Positions 15,062-22,672 of a stretch of 64,000 nt of DNA are shown here, one piece after another. The stretch is from Planctomycetota bacterium (GTDB taxonomy: Bacteria; Planctomycetota; UBA1135; GCA-002686595). A program made the translations under genes and the position numbers. Position 1 is the stretch's first letter. Every line of letters starts with the position of its first letter. The stretch is taken from the NCBI GenBank assembly GCA_016795325.1, contig JAEUHY010000016.1, positions 1-64,000 of the forward strand, given 5' to 3'. The notes beneath the pieces were generated by a model. It was not told where the DNA came from, searched no databases, and saw only the letters and a program-made list of their open reading frames with translations.

Positions 15062-15164
15062 AGGCCGGGCGGGGCGCGCGACGAGATCGCGGTGGAGTAG
15101 TGTTGGGCGGCCTCGAGCGACCCGGCCAACGAGCGCCGCAAACTCGCCGTCCCGCAGCTGGCCT

Positions 15165-15240
15165 CCGACTCCGCCGCCCAGGTCGACGACTTGGTGCGGG
15201 GGCGAGATGGCCGACCACGGCTAGCGCAACATGCGCCGGC
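15165..15240 (+). repeat. Hairpin-ended repeat, copy C
   Basis: Contains GCCGCCCAGGTCGACGAC, TGGTGCGGGGGCGAGATGG and CCGACCACGG, then the hairpin GCGC-AACAT-GCGC (15224-15236). Compared with GTGC...GCAC in copy A, both stem strands changed together (T to C and A to G), which keeps the stem paired. It lies between the truncated paralogue and the convergent coiled-coil gene. Confidence 0.65.
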
Positions 15241-15260
15241 CATTGCTGAGGTCAGATCGT

Positions 15261-16640
15261 CTACGTCTTCTGCTGCGCGGCCGATATCTGATTCGCCGCC
15301 GTGGCAAGCGGCGCGGTCGTGTCTGCAAGGGCACTGAGAGGTGTGTCGTTGAGCGGGTGCTTCTCGTAGATGCGACCTGGCGGGTTAGTGATAATGCCAA
15401 GAACGCTGGCGCACAACTGCGTCAACGCGGAGTTCGGCGCCGCCTTGCCTTCCAGTTCGGCCATTTCGCGTCTGTAGCCTTCGAAAGACCGGGAAACGGT
15501 CTCCTTGAACGCATAGTCTTCCTCAACCCGCTGCGCGAGCGCGGCCTTCTGCGCCGAGTGGATCGCGAGCCAGATTATCGGCAGCGCGAACGGCAAACGG
15601 TGAAGCAGCGACAGCCCGAGTCTGTCCCACGTAAGGGCGCTGTCGAGCTCTGAGAACAAGCGGAATTCCAACCACGCAATCCCGAGTAGCGCCAGCACAC
15701 TGACCACGAACAATGACTGCCAGGCGCGATGCGGCCACTTGAAGTGATCCCGTCGTTGCTTGAATGCCGACGCAAGTCCGGCGCTGGCTGCGCCCGGGAG
15801 CAGCGCTTCTATGGTCTTCAGTCGCTGTTGCGCCACCGCCTCCAAGACTTCTAGCCTCTTTTCGTATTCCGCGATGCGCTTGTCCGTCGACTCGGCCCGG
15901 TCGGACAGTGCCTTGGTCGTGACAGCATGCGCATTGCAACTTTCGAGGGCGCGCGCGACCGCCTCGGCGTTGCTGTCCATGTCAGCCTTGGCCTTCCTGG
16001 CCTCGACGTGCAGTGCGGACAAGTTGTCGGACGTCGTGCGAGCGGCCAAGTGCTGAGCTTCGGCGCTGCTTGCCGACTGCTGAGCCGCGGTGTGGATCCT
16101 GTCAATCTCCGCTCGCTTCTTGTCAACGTAGAGTCTACCCTCCTCGATGTGCTCCGATCGGGCTGCCGCCACTTGCGCTGACTGCTCGATCTGGGTCTTG
16201 ACTGCCTCTATTCGCCCGGCGTTCTCGGTCGCGGCATTGACCAACACTCGCAGCGACTCGTGTGACGCACTGGCCTGTTTCACGGTGTCAGCTGACTGAC
16301 TCGAAATCGCCTGAACGGAGGCGAGGAGTTCCTTTAGCTCTGTCGCAGTTGCCCTGGACGATTCGGCAGCCTGCTTGGCCGCCTCAACCGCCGTCTGCAT
16401 GGCGGCGTCACGCTTGTCGATCCCATCTCGTGCGCTCGTGGCATCCGCCAGGATGTGCGAGATCTTCTCGCCGACTTCTGCAGCAGCTGACGAGCGCTCT
16501 TGGATCTCCGCAAGCAGCTTGTCAGCGCACTGTCGTGCCTCGGCGATCGCTTCACTCACCTTTCGGGCGTCCTCGGCATCAAAAAGGCGTGGCGGCGATT
16601 CCGATTGCGCCTCACTCACCTTGTGTTCTTCGTCGGTCAC
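15261..16640 (-). CDS. Long coiled-coil protein with two C-terminal TM segments
   Basis: A protein of 459 residues. An acidic N-terminus leads into a long Ala/Glu/Lys/Gln-rich coiled coil (about 20-285). After that come TM1 (about 315-335, 'LFVVSVLALLGIAWLEF'), TM2 (about 352-372, 'LPFALPIIWLAIHSAQ') and a cytosolic tail with the motif 'EEDYAFKETVSRSFEGYRRE'. I have met this tail next to two TM helices in uncharacterised proteins of mobile and defence loci, but I know no assigned function. A membrane-anchored sensor or scaffold is plausible. It stands alone, convergent with the leader/hairpin cassette genes. Confidence 0.7.
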   Translation of the reverse strand: MTDEEHKVSEAQSESPPRLFDAEDARKVSEAIAEARQCADKLLAEIQERSSAAAEVGEKISHILADATSARDGIDKRDAAMQTAVEAAKQAAESSRATATELKELLASVQAISSQSADTVKQASASHESLRVLVNAATENAGRIEAVKTQIEQSAQVAAARSEHIEEGRLYVDKKRAEIDRIHTAAQQSASSAEAQHLAARTTSDNLSALHVEARKAKADMDSNAEAVARALESCNAHAVTTKALSDRAESTDKRIAEYEKRLEVLEAVAQQRLKTIEALLPGAASAGLASAFKQRRDHFKWPHRAWQSLFVVSVLALLGIAWLEFRLFSELDSALTWDRLGLSLLHRLPFALPIIWLAIHSAQKAALAQRVEEDYAFKETVSRSFEGYRREMAELEGKAAPNSALTQLCASVLGIITNPPGRIYEKHPLNDTPLSALADTTAPLATAANQISAAQQKT

Positions 16641-17237
16641 TGCAGTCTCCCACTCATTACACGCTCACTGCGAGCATTCCAACTCTAACTGCAATCACTG
16701 TGCCGGCAGCGGCGCGGGACGCTTGCATGCGCCAACGCCCCTTCAACGATGACGCTCCAACTTCGTCAATGCCTGCGCCACCCCGACGGGCTGCCGGCTG
16801 GGCAGTGCCGACCGAGGCGACTGCCAATGTGGCGTTTTGGGGCTGCTTCGAATTCGCCGTTCATGGACCATCCTCGTCGGTGCGGGATGGCCATCGTGCG
16901 ACTCCGTTCTCAGGCCGTGCGAGCAACTGTGGCGACCGCGTCCAAGAGCGCCTTCGGGGCCTCGGCGGGGAGAGGTCCCGAACCCTGGACAACACCTCCA
17001 GCCTAGATCGGCTGAAGTCGGACGGCGTTCGGCGGTCACGGTGCGAACTGGCAGCCCCACTCAACTGGCTTGCTCGGTCGGCGGGGGCTAACGAGCGACT
17101 GAGCGCGTGCTCCCGACGACCCGTGCTGGCAGCGCCAACAGTCCAGCCAGATCGTTCGTTGGCTTCGGGTCGTCCCAGTGAAGATGCCGTCGCCTTGCTC
17201 CATGAACTTTGGGCGGAGGCAACGTATCGTCAGCGAC
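16641..17237. other. About 600 bp without a supported gene
   Basis: Plus-strand frames here are continuations of antisense reading through the coiled-coil gene and have no protein character (Arg, Pro and Ser runs). No strong hairpin or repeat is visible. The promoter of the coiled-coil gene should lie near 16650-16720, which is notably AT-richer than its surroundings. Confidence 0.4.
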
Positions 17238-17480
17238 ATGGCACACGAACGCGAACTCACTGTCGGCGAGCTCATCAACCACCTAGCTGCGTTCCCTCGG
17301 GACGCGAAGGTGTTCTTCGGAGGGACCGAGAACGCGTTGACCTTCTACCGAACCAAGCTTCGAGGCGAGGGCCTGGTTCAGATCGAGTTCGAGCAGCAGG
17401 TCTACCGACTCCATACCGGCCAGCTCGTAGTCGAGGACTTCAACGAGAGTTCGCGTGGGAGTCGGGATTCTTCGGGATAG
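17238..17480 (+). CDS. Small protein of unknown function
   Basis: An 80-residue product from ATG 17238 (MAHERELTVGELINHLAAF). An in-frame ATG at 17178 would add 20 residues with poor protein character. The pattern 'LTVGELINHL..FPRDAKVFFGG' followed by 'FYRTKLRGEGLVQIEFEQ' reads as a small alpha/beta domain. Similar small proteins regulate or measure allowed values ('pDa-V'), but I cannot name the family. The C-terminal ten residues are Ser/Arg-rich and may be read-through of a decayed end. Isolated between two intergenic gaps. Confidence 0.5.
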   Translation: MAHERELTVGELINHLAAFPRDAKVFFGGTENALTFYRTKLRGEGLVQIEFEQQVYRLHTGQLVVEDFNESSRGSRDSSG

Positions 17481-17745
17481 CTGTCGGATCGGTGCTGCGA
17501 CGACATCCCGCCGCGAGGTTCGGCCGGTCCCACGCCAACGTAGTCTCGGGTTTGGCGTCCACTCAGAACTGATCGACTGGCTGACTCGAACCCATACCGT
17601 TGCCGCGCGACAAGGCACCTTGAGCACGGACCGTGCGACCGGGTGCCCGGTGCGCGCCGGGGGCGGCGATTTGCATACGTCCCAGTCAATGCCGGGGTGC
17701 ACGAGCTCCCCTGCGAGCGGAGTTCGCGCGTCGCCCGGTGTGGCA

Positions 17746-18147
17746 TCACTGACGCCCGACAAGCACGAGCAGCACGGCGAGCACCGAGATCATCACGGCC
17801 CCGTGGAGCTGGGGGCTACGCCGAGTCCTACCGCAGGCCTCCTCGACGAAGTGCTCGCAGTTGAACTCGACAGGGCGCCAGGCCGCGCCGAGCATCGACC
17901 GGGCGCGTCTCACCGTGGCGTGTCCCTGGGTGCCGCTCCTGGCCTCCTTGACGGTGACAGGCACGCCGCCGCTGAACTCCGCCCAACACTCCTCGAACGT
18001 GCCGCCGCGCCGTCGGGAATTCGAGATAACCATCGGCCGACCGTCGGCGCCGCGGCGGTCACTGACGATGCCTACGTGCCGGAACGGCCAGACCGGGACG
18101 GAAACAACTGATCCGGCTGCGACCCTGTGATTGCTTGTGGTAGTCAT
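17746..18147 (-). CDS. LRAT/NlpC-P60-like putative acyltransferase or peptidase with C-terminal TM
   Basis: About 133 residues from ATG 18147; a TTG at 18156 is in frame. It carries the LRAT-type signature: a beta strand then His in 'PVWPFRHVGIVSDR' and the catalytic Cys in 'FNCEHFVEEA', the NCEHF box of the LRAT/HRASLS group of permuted NlpC/P60 proteins. A hydrophobic C-terminus (about 112-131, 'GAVMISVLAVLLVLVG') would anchor it to the membrane. Members act on phospholipid acyl chains or peptides. It is divergently transcribed from an XRE regulator gene, 20 bp apart, which suggests joint control. This pair could be a toxin/regulator-like module. Confidence 0.7.
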   Translation of the reverse strand: MTTTSNHRVAAGSVVSVPVWPFRHVGIVSDRRGADGRPMVISNSRRRGGTFEECWAEFSGGVPVTVKEARSGTQGHATVRRARSMLGAAWRPVEFNCEHFVEEACGRTRRSPQLHGAVMISVLAVLLVLVGRQ

Positions 18148-18167
18148 TTGGTGCAAAATGCCACGCC

Positions 18168-18551
18168 GTGAGTCTCATGTCAACGCCACTCCAGCCCACC
18201 GCGTCCTACGCAGCGATCGTCGGGGCCACGATCATCGCCTTCCGAGAACGCCGGGGCCTGCAACAGGGCTCGCTGGCACAGGCGATTGGAGTCAGCCAGT
18301 CCACGGTGTCGCGCATCGAGCGCGGAGCCATCTCGATCTCGATCGAACAACTCGCGGCAATCGCCGGAGAGCTCGGGACCACTCCGGGCGAGCTCCTGGT
18401 GACGGCCGACCGATCGGTCGAGCAGGCTCGCCAGCGAGGGATGCGCGTCGTGTACGGCCGACGGACCACAGCGCTCACCGAGGGTGAGGTCGTAGTGGGG
18501 GCCGCCGCGGTGTTGCTGCTCGTGGCTGCGGCTTTGGCCGGCCGGAAGTGA
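18168..18551 (+). CDS. XRE-family regulator with C-terminal membrane segment
   Basis: A 127-residue protein from GTG 18168; ATG 18177 is an equally good start. A Cro/CI-type HTH spans about 15-75: 'IIAFRERRGLQQGSLAQAIG', 'VSQSTVSRIERG' and 'LAAIAGELGTTPGELL'. The last about 20 residues (VVVGAAAVLLLVAAALAGRK) form a TM helix, so the regulator is probably tethered to the membrane, like its divergent neighbour. It shares a 20-bp divergent promoter space with the LRAT-like gene and most likely controls it. Confidence 0.8.
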   Translation: MSLMSTPLQPTASYAAIVGATIIAFRERRGLQQGSLAQAIGVSQSTVSRIERGAISISIEQLAAIAGELGTTPGELLVTADRSVEQARQRGMRVVYGRRTTALTEGEVVVGAAAVLLLVAAALAGRK

Positions 18552-18696
18552 CCTTCGTCTGGACCGCGCGCCGACGCTTCGCGCTTTAGCACTCGCCGGC
18601 CGAGCGAGCGCCGGGTTGGGCGTGCCCCGTGTCTCAGCCTCCCTTCGGCCTGAGTCTCTCAGTTCGGTGAATCCGCCCGCCGCGAAGCGCGGGCGG

Positions 18697-18945
18697 TCAC
18701 TTGTCTCCGCGCCGGCCGCGCGACGCCAAGGCGTCAAGCGCCACTCCATAGGCGGCGGCGAAGTCCTCGGCCTCGACGAAGTCCACGCGGCGTTCGCCCA
18801 GCTCGCACTTCGAAACCCAGGTCTGGGGTCGGCCAAGGCGCTCCGCGGCCTCGACCTGGGTCAGGCCGGCGTCCAGTCGGGCCTTGCGCAAGCGATCGAG
18901 GAACGCGCGATACCGCTTGGTCTGCAGAGCCTTGGAGGAGCCCAT
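18697..18945 (-). CDS. Small XRE-family HTH protein
   Basis: An 82-residue protein made almost entirely of one HTH domain. It reads 'RYRAFLDRLRKARLDAGLTQ', 'VEAAERLGRPQTWVSKCELG' and 'ERRVDFVEAEDFAAAYG'. Proteins of this kind are phage-type or antitoxin-like repressors. It is on the minus strand, back to back with the Mrr-like nuclease gene starting at 19059 (114 bp apart), so it could control the nuclease, as in restriction-controller arrangements. Confidence 0.8.
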   Translation of the reverse strand: MGSSKALQTKRYRAFLDRLRKARLDAGLTQVEAAERLGRPQTWVSKCELGERRVDFVEAEDFAAAYGVALDALASRGRRGDK

Positions 18946-19058
18946 TCTCGACCGAGCGTGAACCCCGCATCGGAGTACACCGCAGTGGGGTAAGCTCGCG
19001 AGCCGACCCCGCGCCCTGCGGGCATGCCCAACCGCGGCCTCATGTCCACCAAGCCACG

Positions 19059-19979
19059 ATGAGCAAGCAGAAGTCGGACTCTGGACCGGCCTTCGTCGCG
19101 ATGATGGGCCCGGTTCTGGACGCAGTGCGACACCTCGGCGGATCCGCCCGTCCCCAGGAGGTGTACGACCATCTTGACCGGGCGCTCGGGCTGACCAACG
19201 AGCAGCTCGCAGAGACGACCGTCGGAGGCGCCCCGCGCTACCACAACCAGATGGCGTGGGCGCGTCAGTACCTCGTGTCCGCTGGTCTCCTCGACGCCAG
19301 CAAGCGCGGCGTCTGGTCGCTCACCGAGAAGGGGCGATCGCACCCGAGCCTCACCCCAGAGCAGTCCGTGTCGCTCTACCGCGCCGCCCAGGGTCGGCGG
19401 GGCCCGGCACTCGACGACGATGGAGACCGCGGATCGTCCGACGCCGATGTTGTCGCGCCCGACGACGAAGTTCCGGCCGCAGCGTTCGGACACCGTCAGC
19501 GCGTCCTCGAGATCCTCCGGGACCTGACGTCTGCGGAGTTCGAGCGCTTCTGCCAGCTCCTGCTGCGTGAGGCCGGCTTCCAGAACGTCGAAGTGACCGG
19601 ACGTGCAGGCGACGGCGGGATCGACGGCGTCGGCATGCTGCAGGTGAACACGCTGGTCAGCTTCAAGGTGCTGTTCCAGTGCAAGCGCTACCGAGACACG
19701 GTCGGGCCTGGGACTGTTCGCGACTTCCGCGGCGCCATGACCGGACGCGCCGACAAGGGCATCATCCTTACGACAGGCGCATTCACCGCCGAGGCCAAGC
19801 GCGAGGCGTTCCGCGACGGCGCGCCGCCAATCGAGCTGGTGGACGGTGAGAAGCTGGTGCGACTGATGGAGGAGCTGGAGATCGGCCTGCAGCCGGTCGC
19901 CGCCTTCCGAGTGGACGAGGAGTGGTTCGCGTCGTTCGAGCGCGAGGCGGGAGACAAGACTGGCTCGCGTGCTACGTAG
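19059..19979 (+). CDS. mrr: Mrr-family restriction endonuclease
   Basis: A 306-residue protein. An N-terminal winged-helix DNA-binding domain (Mrr_N, about 10-100; 'VRHLGGSARPQEVYDHL', 'WARQYLVSAGLLD' and 'KRGVWSLTEKG') is joined to a C-terminal PD-(D/E)xK nuclease domain (about 150-285). The latter shows 'FERFCQLLLREAGFQNVEVT', the catalytic Asp in 'GDGGIDGVG', Q-C-K in 'LFQCKRY' and 'GIILTTGAFTAEAKREA'. Mrr enzymes cut DNA carrying foreign methylation. The flanking XRE gene and the methylase remnant downstream place it in a defence island. Confidence 0.9.
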   Translation: MSKQKSDSGPAFVAMMGPVLDAVRHLGGSARPQEVYDHLDRALGLTNEQLAETTVGGAPRYHNQMAWARQYLVSAGLLDASKRGVWSLTEKGRSHPSLTPEQSVSLYRAAQGRRGPALDDDGDRGSSDADVVAPDDEVPAAAFGHRQRVLEILRDLTSAEFERFCQLLLREAGFQNVEVTGRAGDGGIDGVGMLQVNTLVSFKVLFQCKRYRDTVGPGTVRDFRGAMTGRADKGIILTTGAFTAEAKREAFRDGAPPIELVDGEKLVRLMEELEIGLQPVAAFRVDEEWFASFEREAGDKTGSRAT

Positions 19980-20270
19980 GCGAGGTTCTGAACTCTGGAC
20001 ACGGTTCCGACCTGGAGTAGCTGTGGCGGATCCCCGAGGTTTTCATGCTGCGCCGCCTTTGCGCCTCGTGCTCATGTGCATGGTTGGCGGCGTAGGGTGG
20101 GGCCTGGGGTGCCGAAAGCTCGGCCCGACCTTCGGGCAAGGGAGTTACCGGGACCGTGACCGATGCTGCTACCCCGACTCCCCGACCTTGGCTCGGGGGC
20201 CGTTGAACCGGCCTGGTGCGACCTGTAGGGTTTGGAATAGTTTGGAAGGTTACTTGCTGAGGCCCGATCG

Positions 20271-20507
20271 ATGGACAAGATCCGTGACTACCTCCGCATC
20301 TCGGAGGCCGCTGAGTACCTGGGCGTGAGCCCAGGCACGCTGCGGAACTGGGAGCATCAGGGCAAGATTCGCGCGCACCGCGTTCCTCAGAACGGCTACC
20401 GGCTCTTCCGCCTGTCTGACCTGAAGGCCGTGCTCCGCGACGTTGGCAAGAGTCCACTCAAGCGCGTGCGCGCAAAGCTAGTTCGTCGTGACCAGCGAAG
20501 GGCTTGA
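20271..20507 (+). CDS. MerR/excisionase-type HTH protein
   Basis: A 78-residue protein. The N-terminal HTH 'LRISEAAEYLGVSPGTLRNW' is followed by 'EHQGKIRAHRVPQNGYRLFR' and 'LSDLKAVL', which is the MerR-like DNA-binding domain also used by IS607-type resolvases and by small regulators. The C-terminus is basic. Its end overlaps by 20 nt the start of the methylase remnant, so it was probably the regulator of that locus. Two TTTGGAA copies occur just upstream (about 20230-20245). Confidence 0.8.
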   Translation: MDKIRDYLRISEAAEYLGVSPGTLRNWEHQGKIRAHRVPQNGYRLFRLSDLKAVLRDVGKSPLKRVRAKLVRRDQRRA

Positions 20508-21067
20508 CGTGCAGCCCAACCCGCCCACAACCCGTGCCAGAGTCCGCTGCGCCGCGCACGCAGCGATCCGTGACGAGCGCGCGTCCGTCGCGCGAACCGG
20601 GGAATCCCCAGCGGACGCCATGTTTGGCGTTGAGAGTTCCGTCCGTCTCGTGAACGTCATTGCCCGTTCCCCTTCCCCACAACAGAAGCAGAAAGCAACC
20701 CAACTCATAGCGAAGCGGTCAATCACGACGTACAAGCACGGCGACAGGAAGCGGTCCAACTACCTGCCGGTCGGGCTCGTCACGCCGGAGACCGACTCGC
20801 CGGTGTCGAACAAGACGAAGTACGCCTACGACCCGCACATCGATCCAGCCCTGCAGTTTGACCCACAGCGCTCGACGATCGAGCGCCTCCTGGATGGAGC
20901 TCTCTCGGCGAAGGACCTCGACCGCGCGCGGTCGGATCCTGCAGGAGCTGAAGCGGCGTCGCGAGCCGTACCTCGCGTGGGCGGGGAGGGGCCAGCGGAC
21001 GAGCTTTCCCGTAAACACCGTGTCGCTGCACGTTCACGCGCGCATTGACCCGTTCACGACCTGCTGA
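20488..21067 (+). pseudogene. N-terminal fragment of a Mod-like DNA methyltransferase, frameshifted
   Basis: The frame from 20488 reads 'TTYKHGDRKRSNYLPVGLVT', 'PETDSP' and 'YAYDPHIDPALQFD'. This is the opening signature of the large Mod-like (type III-type) adenine methyltransferases I know from restriction loci. Near 20930 the frame breaks. The continuation is in the next frame (RILQELKRRREPYLAWAG, then 'VNTVSLHVHARIDPF') and ends at TGA 21065. The junction looks like one extra base in CGCGCGGTCGGATC. The catalytic and target-recognition parts are missing, so it is a dead remnant. Confidence 0.75.
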
Positions 21068-21148
21068 ATCGCCACACGACACCCGAATCAAATTCAGCGC
21101 CCGCTACGAAGAACGTGCAGGACCGCAGCTCGCCAAGGAGCCGACCCC

Positions 21149-21736
21149 ATGCAAATCAACAACCGTCGCGACATCCTGCTCCTCCTTCTGTACTCGCCCG
21201 GAGCGCGCGAGGCACCGAACGAGCCGATCTCAGGACGCACGCGGCTCATCAAGGCGCTCTTCCTCTTCAAGGAAGAGGTGCTTCCCCATTTCCGGCGGGG
21301 GACAGACATCACGGCCGAGAACTTCTACGAGTTCTTCCCGTGGAATTTTGGCCCATTTTCTCGGCAGATTTACGACGACCTAAACTTCTTCCAACTTCAC
21401 GGGTTCATCGAAGAGGAAGGCACGGAGGAGGAGACGTTACCGGAGTCCGCGGCGGAGTGGGAGGAGTGGCTGCGCTCGTCGGCTCCCGACTCGGCCGAGT
21501 CGGCGTTCACCGAGTACGAGGAGCAACAGTTCAAGCTGACAGAGAAAGGTGCGGCGTTCACGAAGTCAAAGCTCTACCAGTCGCTTAGCCCGGAGCAGAA
21601 ACGCCTACTCCGCGAATTCAAGACGCGCGTCGGATCTGCCTCGTTGCGCTCGATTCTGCGCTACGTGTACGAGCGTTACCCGAAAGAGATCGTCAACTCA
21701 GAGATCCGGGATCAAGTTCTCGGATCGGGCGGGTAG
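21149..21736 (+). CDS. SocA/Panacea-like (YwgA-type) protein, first gene of a four-gene operon
   Basis: A 195-residue protein. 'GRTRLIKALFLFKEEVLPHF' and 'FYEFFPWNFGPFSRQIYDDL', then 'NFFQLHGFIE', follow the pattern 'R-x-RL-K-lf-l ... f-yGPfS..i..dl..L...g-i' of the SocA/Panacea and YwgA families. Many of these are antitoxins or proteolysis adaptors. The C-terminal half is helical with 'YERYPKE'. I rate the superfamily link moderate. The next gene starts 8 bp after the stop and the following genes overlap, so this opens a compact operon (21149-23984). Confidence 0.65.
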   Translation: MQINNRRDILLLLLYSPGAREAPNEPISGRTRLIKALFLFKEEVLPHFRRGTDITAENFYEFFPWNFGPFSRQIYDDLNFFQLHGFIEEEGTEEETLPESAAEWEEWLRSSAPDSAESAFTEYEEQQFKLTEKGAAFTKSKLYQSLSPEQKRLLREFKTRVGSASLRSILRYVYERYPKEIVNSEIRDQVLGSGG

Positions 21737-21744
21737 GTGTTCGC

Positions 21745-22257
21745 ATGGACGATGTGTGGGCAGCGGTCTCGGCGGCGGTGGGCACAATTATCGTGGGTGG
21801 AGTGACCCCGCACCTGAATCTGTACCTCGAACCGATCCGCGACTTTCGGACCCGCATGAGCGCGCAGAAGAACGACCTTCTCGGACGGCTCGCTGGCCGC
21901 CACGCCGAGGTTCTTCGTGATCTAGCACGCGCGACAGACGAACCGCTTCGGAGCTTCGTCGTCGCGCCGAAATCCGCCGAGCCGGACAAGATCGATGGCT
22001 ACACATCCGAGTTGTTCCGCGTCGTTGGTGTCTTCGCACGGCTCCGCGAGTTCGATCGCAGAATCCGCGCAGGGCACACGATCCTGTTCGCCACGACATG
22101 CCTTGGCGTGGCTGGGGTGATTGCGAGTGCGCTGGCCCCGGGCGCTCGTCCATACGTTCTCATTGGCGGGCTCTGCATGTTGGCCCTCCAGTTCGCTTCC
22201 ATCTGGACCGTCTTTCGTACAGCACGAACCCTCGATGACTATGAAGAAGTCACCTAG
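21745..22257 (+). CDS. Small membrane protein, second gene of the four-gene operon
   Basis: A 170-residue protein. A weak N-terminal hydrophobic segment (about 3-22) and two clear TM helices near the C-terminus (about 110-132, 'ILFATTCLGVAGVIASALA'; about 136-158, 'YVLIGGLCMLALQFASIWTV') flank a charged helical middle (about 30-105). No family recognised. In a defence-type operon such a protein could be a membrane effector or anchor. Its 3' end overlaps the next gene, so expression is coupled. Confidence 0.65.
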   Translation: MDDVWAAVSAAVGTIIVGGVTPHLNLYLEPIRDFRTRMSAQKNDLLGRLAGRHAEVLRDLARATDEPLRSFVVAPKSAEPDKIDGYTSELFRVVGVFARLREFDRRIRAGHTILFATTCLGVAGVIASALAPGARPYVLIGGLCMLALQFASIWTVFRTARTLDDYEEVT

Positions 22258-22672
22258 CGCGCGCATCGAGCGCGAGGAGGATCTGGTGCTGGTGCTCAGC
22301 CAATTCCTTAGCATTAACGGATACCGTGTTCGACACGAGGTGCCGAACATGGGCCAGAGCGCGGACCTCGTCGCGACTCGGGGCCGATGGGTCACCTTCG
22401 TCGAAGCGAAGATGAGGGACTGGCGGCGTGCCTTGGAACAGTGCCGCGCTCACGAGCAGGTAGCCGACTTCGTCTGCATTGGGCTACTAGGAGCGCAGCC
22501 TTCGGATGCCCTCGTTCAGGAAGTCAAGTCGAGCGGGTACGGGCTGGTGCTCGTGTCCCCGGTCGATGGGAAATGCCGTTGGGTCACAGCTCCAACCCGG
22601 AACCGATCCGTCTGGCAGCCACAACGCCGCATGTTGTCTGAATCTCTGAGGCTCATCCGCCATGTCCATTGA
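22241..22672 (+). CDS. PD-(D/E)XK-nuclease-like protein, third gene of the four-gene operon
   Basis: About 143 residues from ATG 22241 (MKKSPSARIEREEDL); ATG 22235 is an alternative. The core matches the small endonuclease-like fold: 'FLSINGYRVRHEVP' with an N-terminal Glu, 'GQSADLVATRGRWVTFVEAK' giving D-(x)n-E-x-K, then 'DWRRALEQCRAHEQVADFVC'. This D...ExK arrangement followed by a DWRRAL helix is typical of VRR- or Mrr-like nucleases and of DNA-binding relatives without activity. It overlaps the upstream gene by 17 nt and the downstream gene by 11 nt. Confidence 0.7.
   Translation: MKKSPSARIEREEDLVLVLSQFLSINGYRVRHEVPNMGQSADLVATRGRWVTFVEAKMRDWRRALEQCRAHEQVADFVCIGLLGAQPSDALVQEVKSSGYGLVLVSPVDGKCRWVTAPTRNRSVWQPQRRMLSESLRLIRHVH

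Noticed and set aside
16262..17572. 436-codon plus-strand frame
   Set aside because: Mostly antisense to the coiled-coil gene and the gap after it; Ser/Arg/Pro-rich without domain.
17581..17660. GGTTCGAGTC-like T-loop on the minus strand
   Set aside because: No acceptor or anticodon stems around it; chance match.
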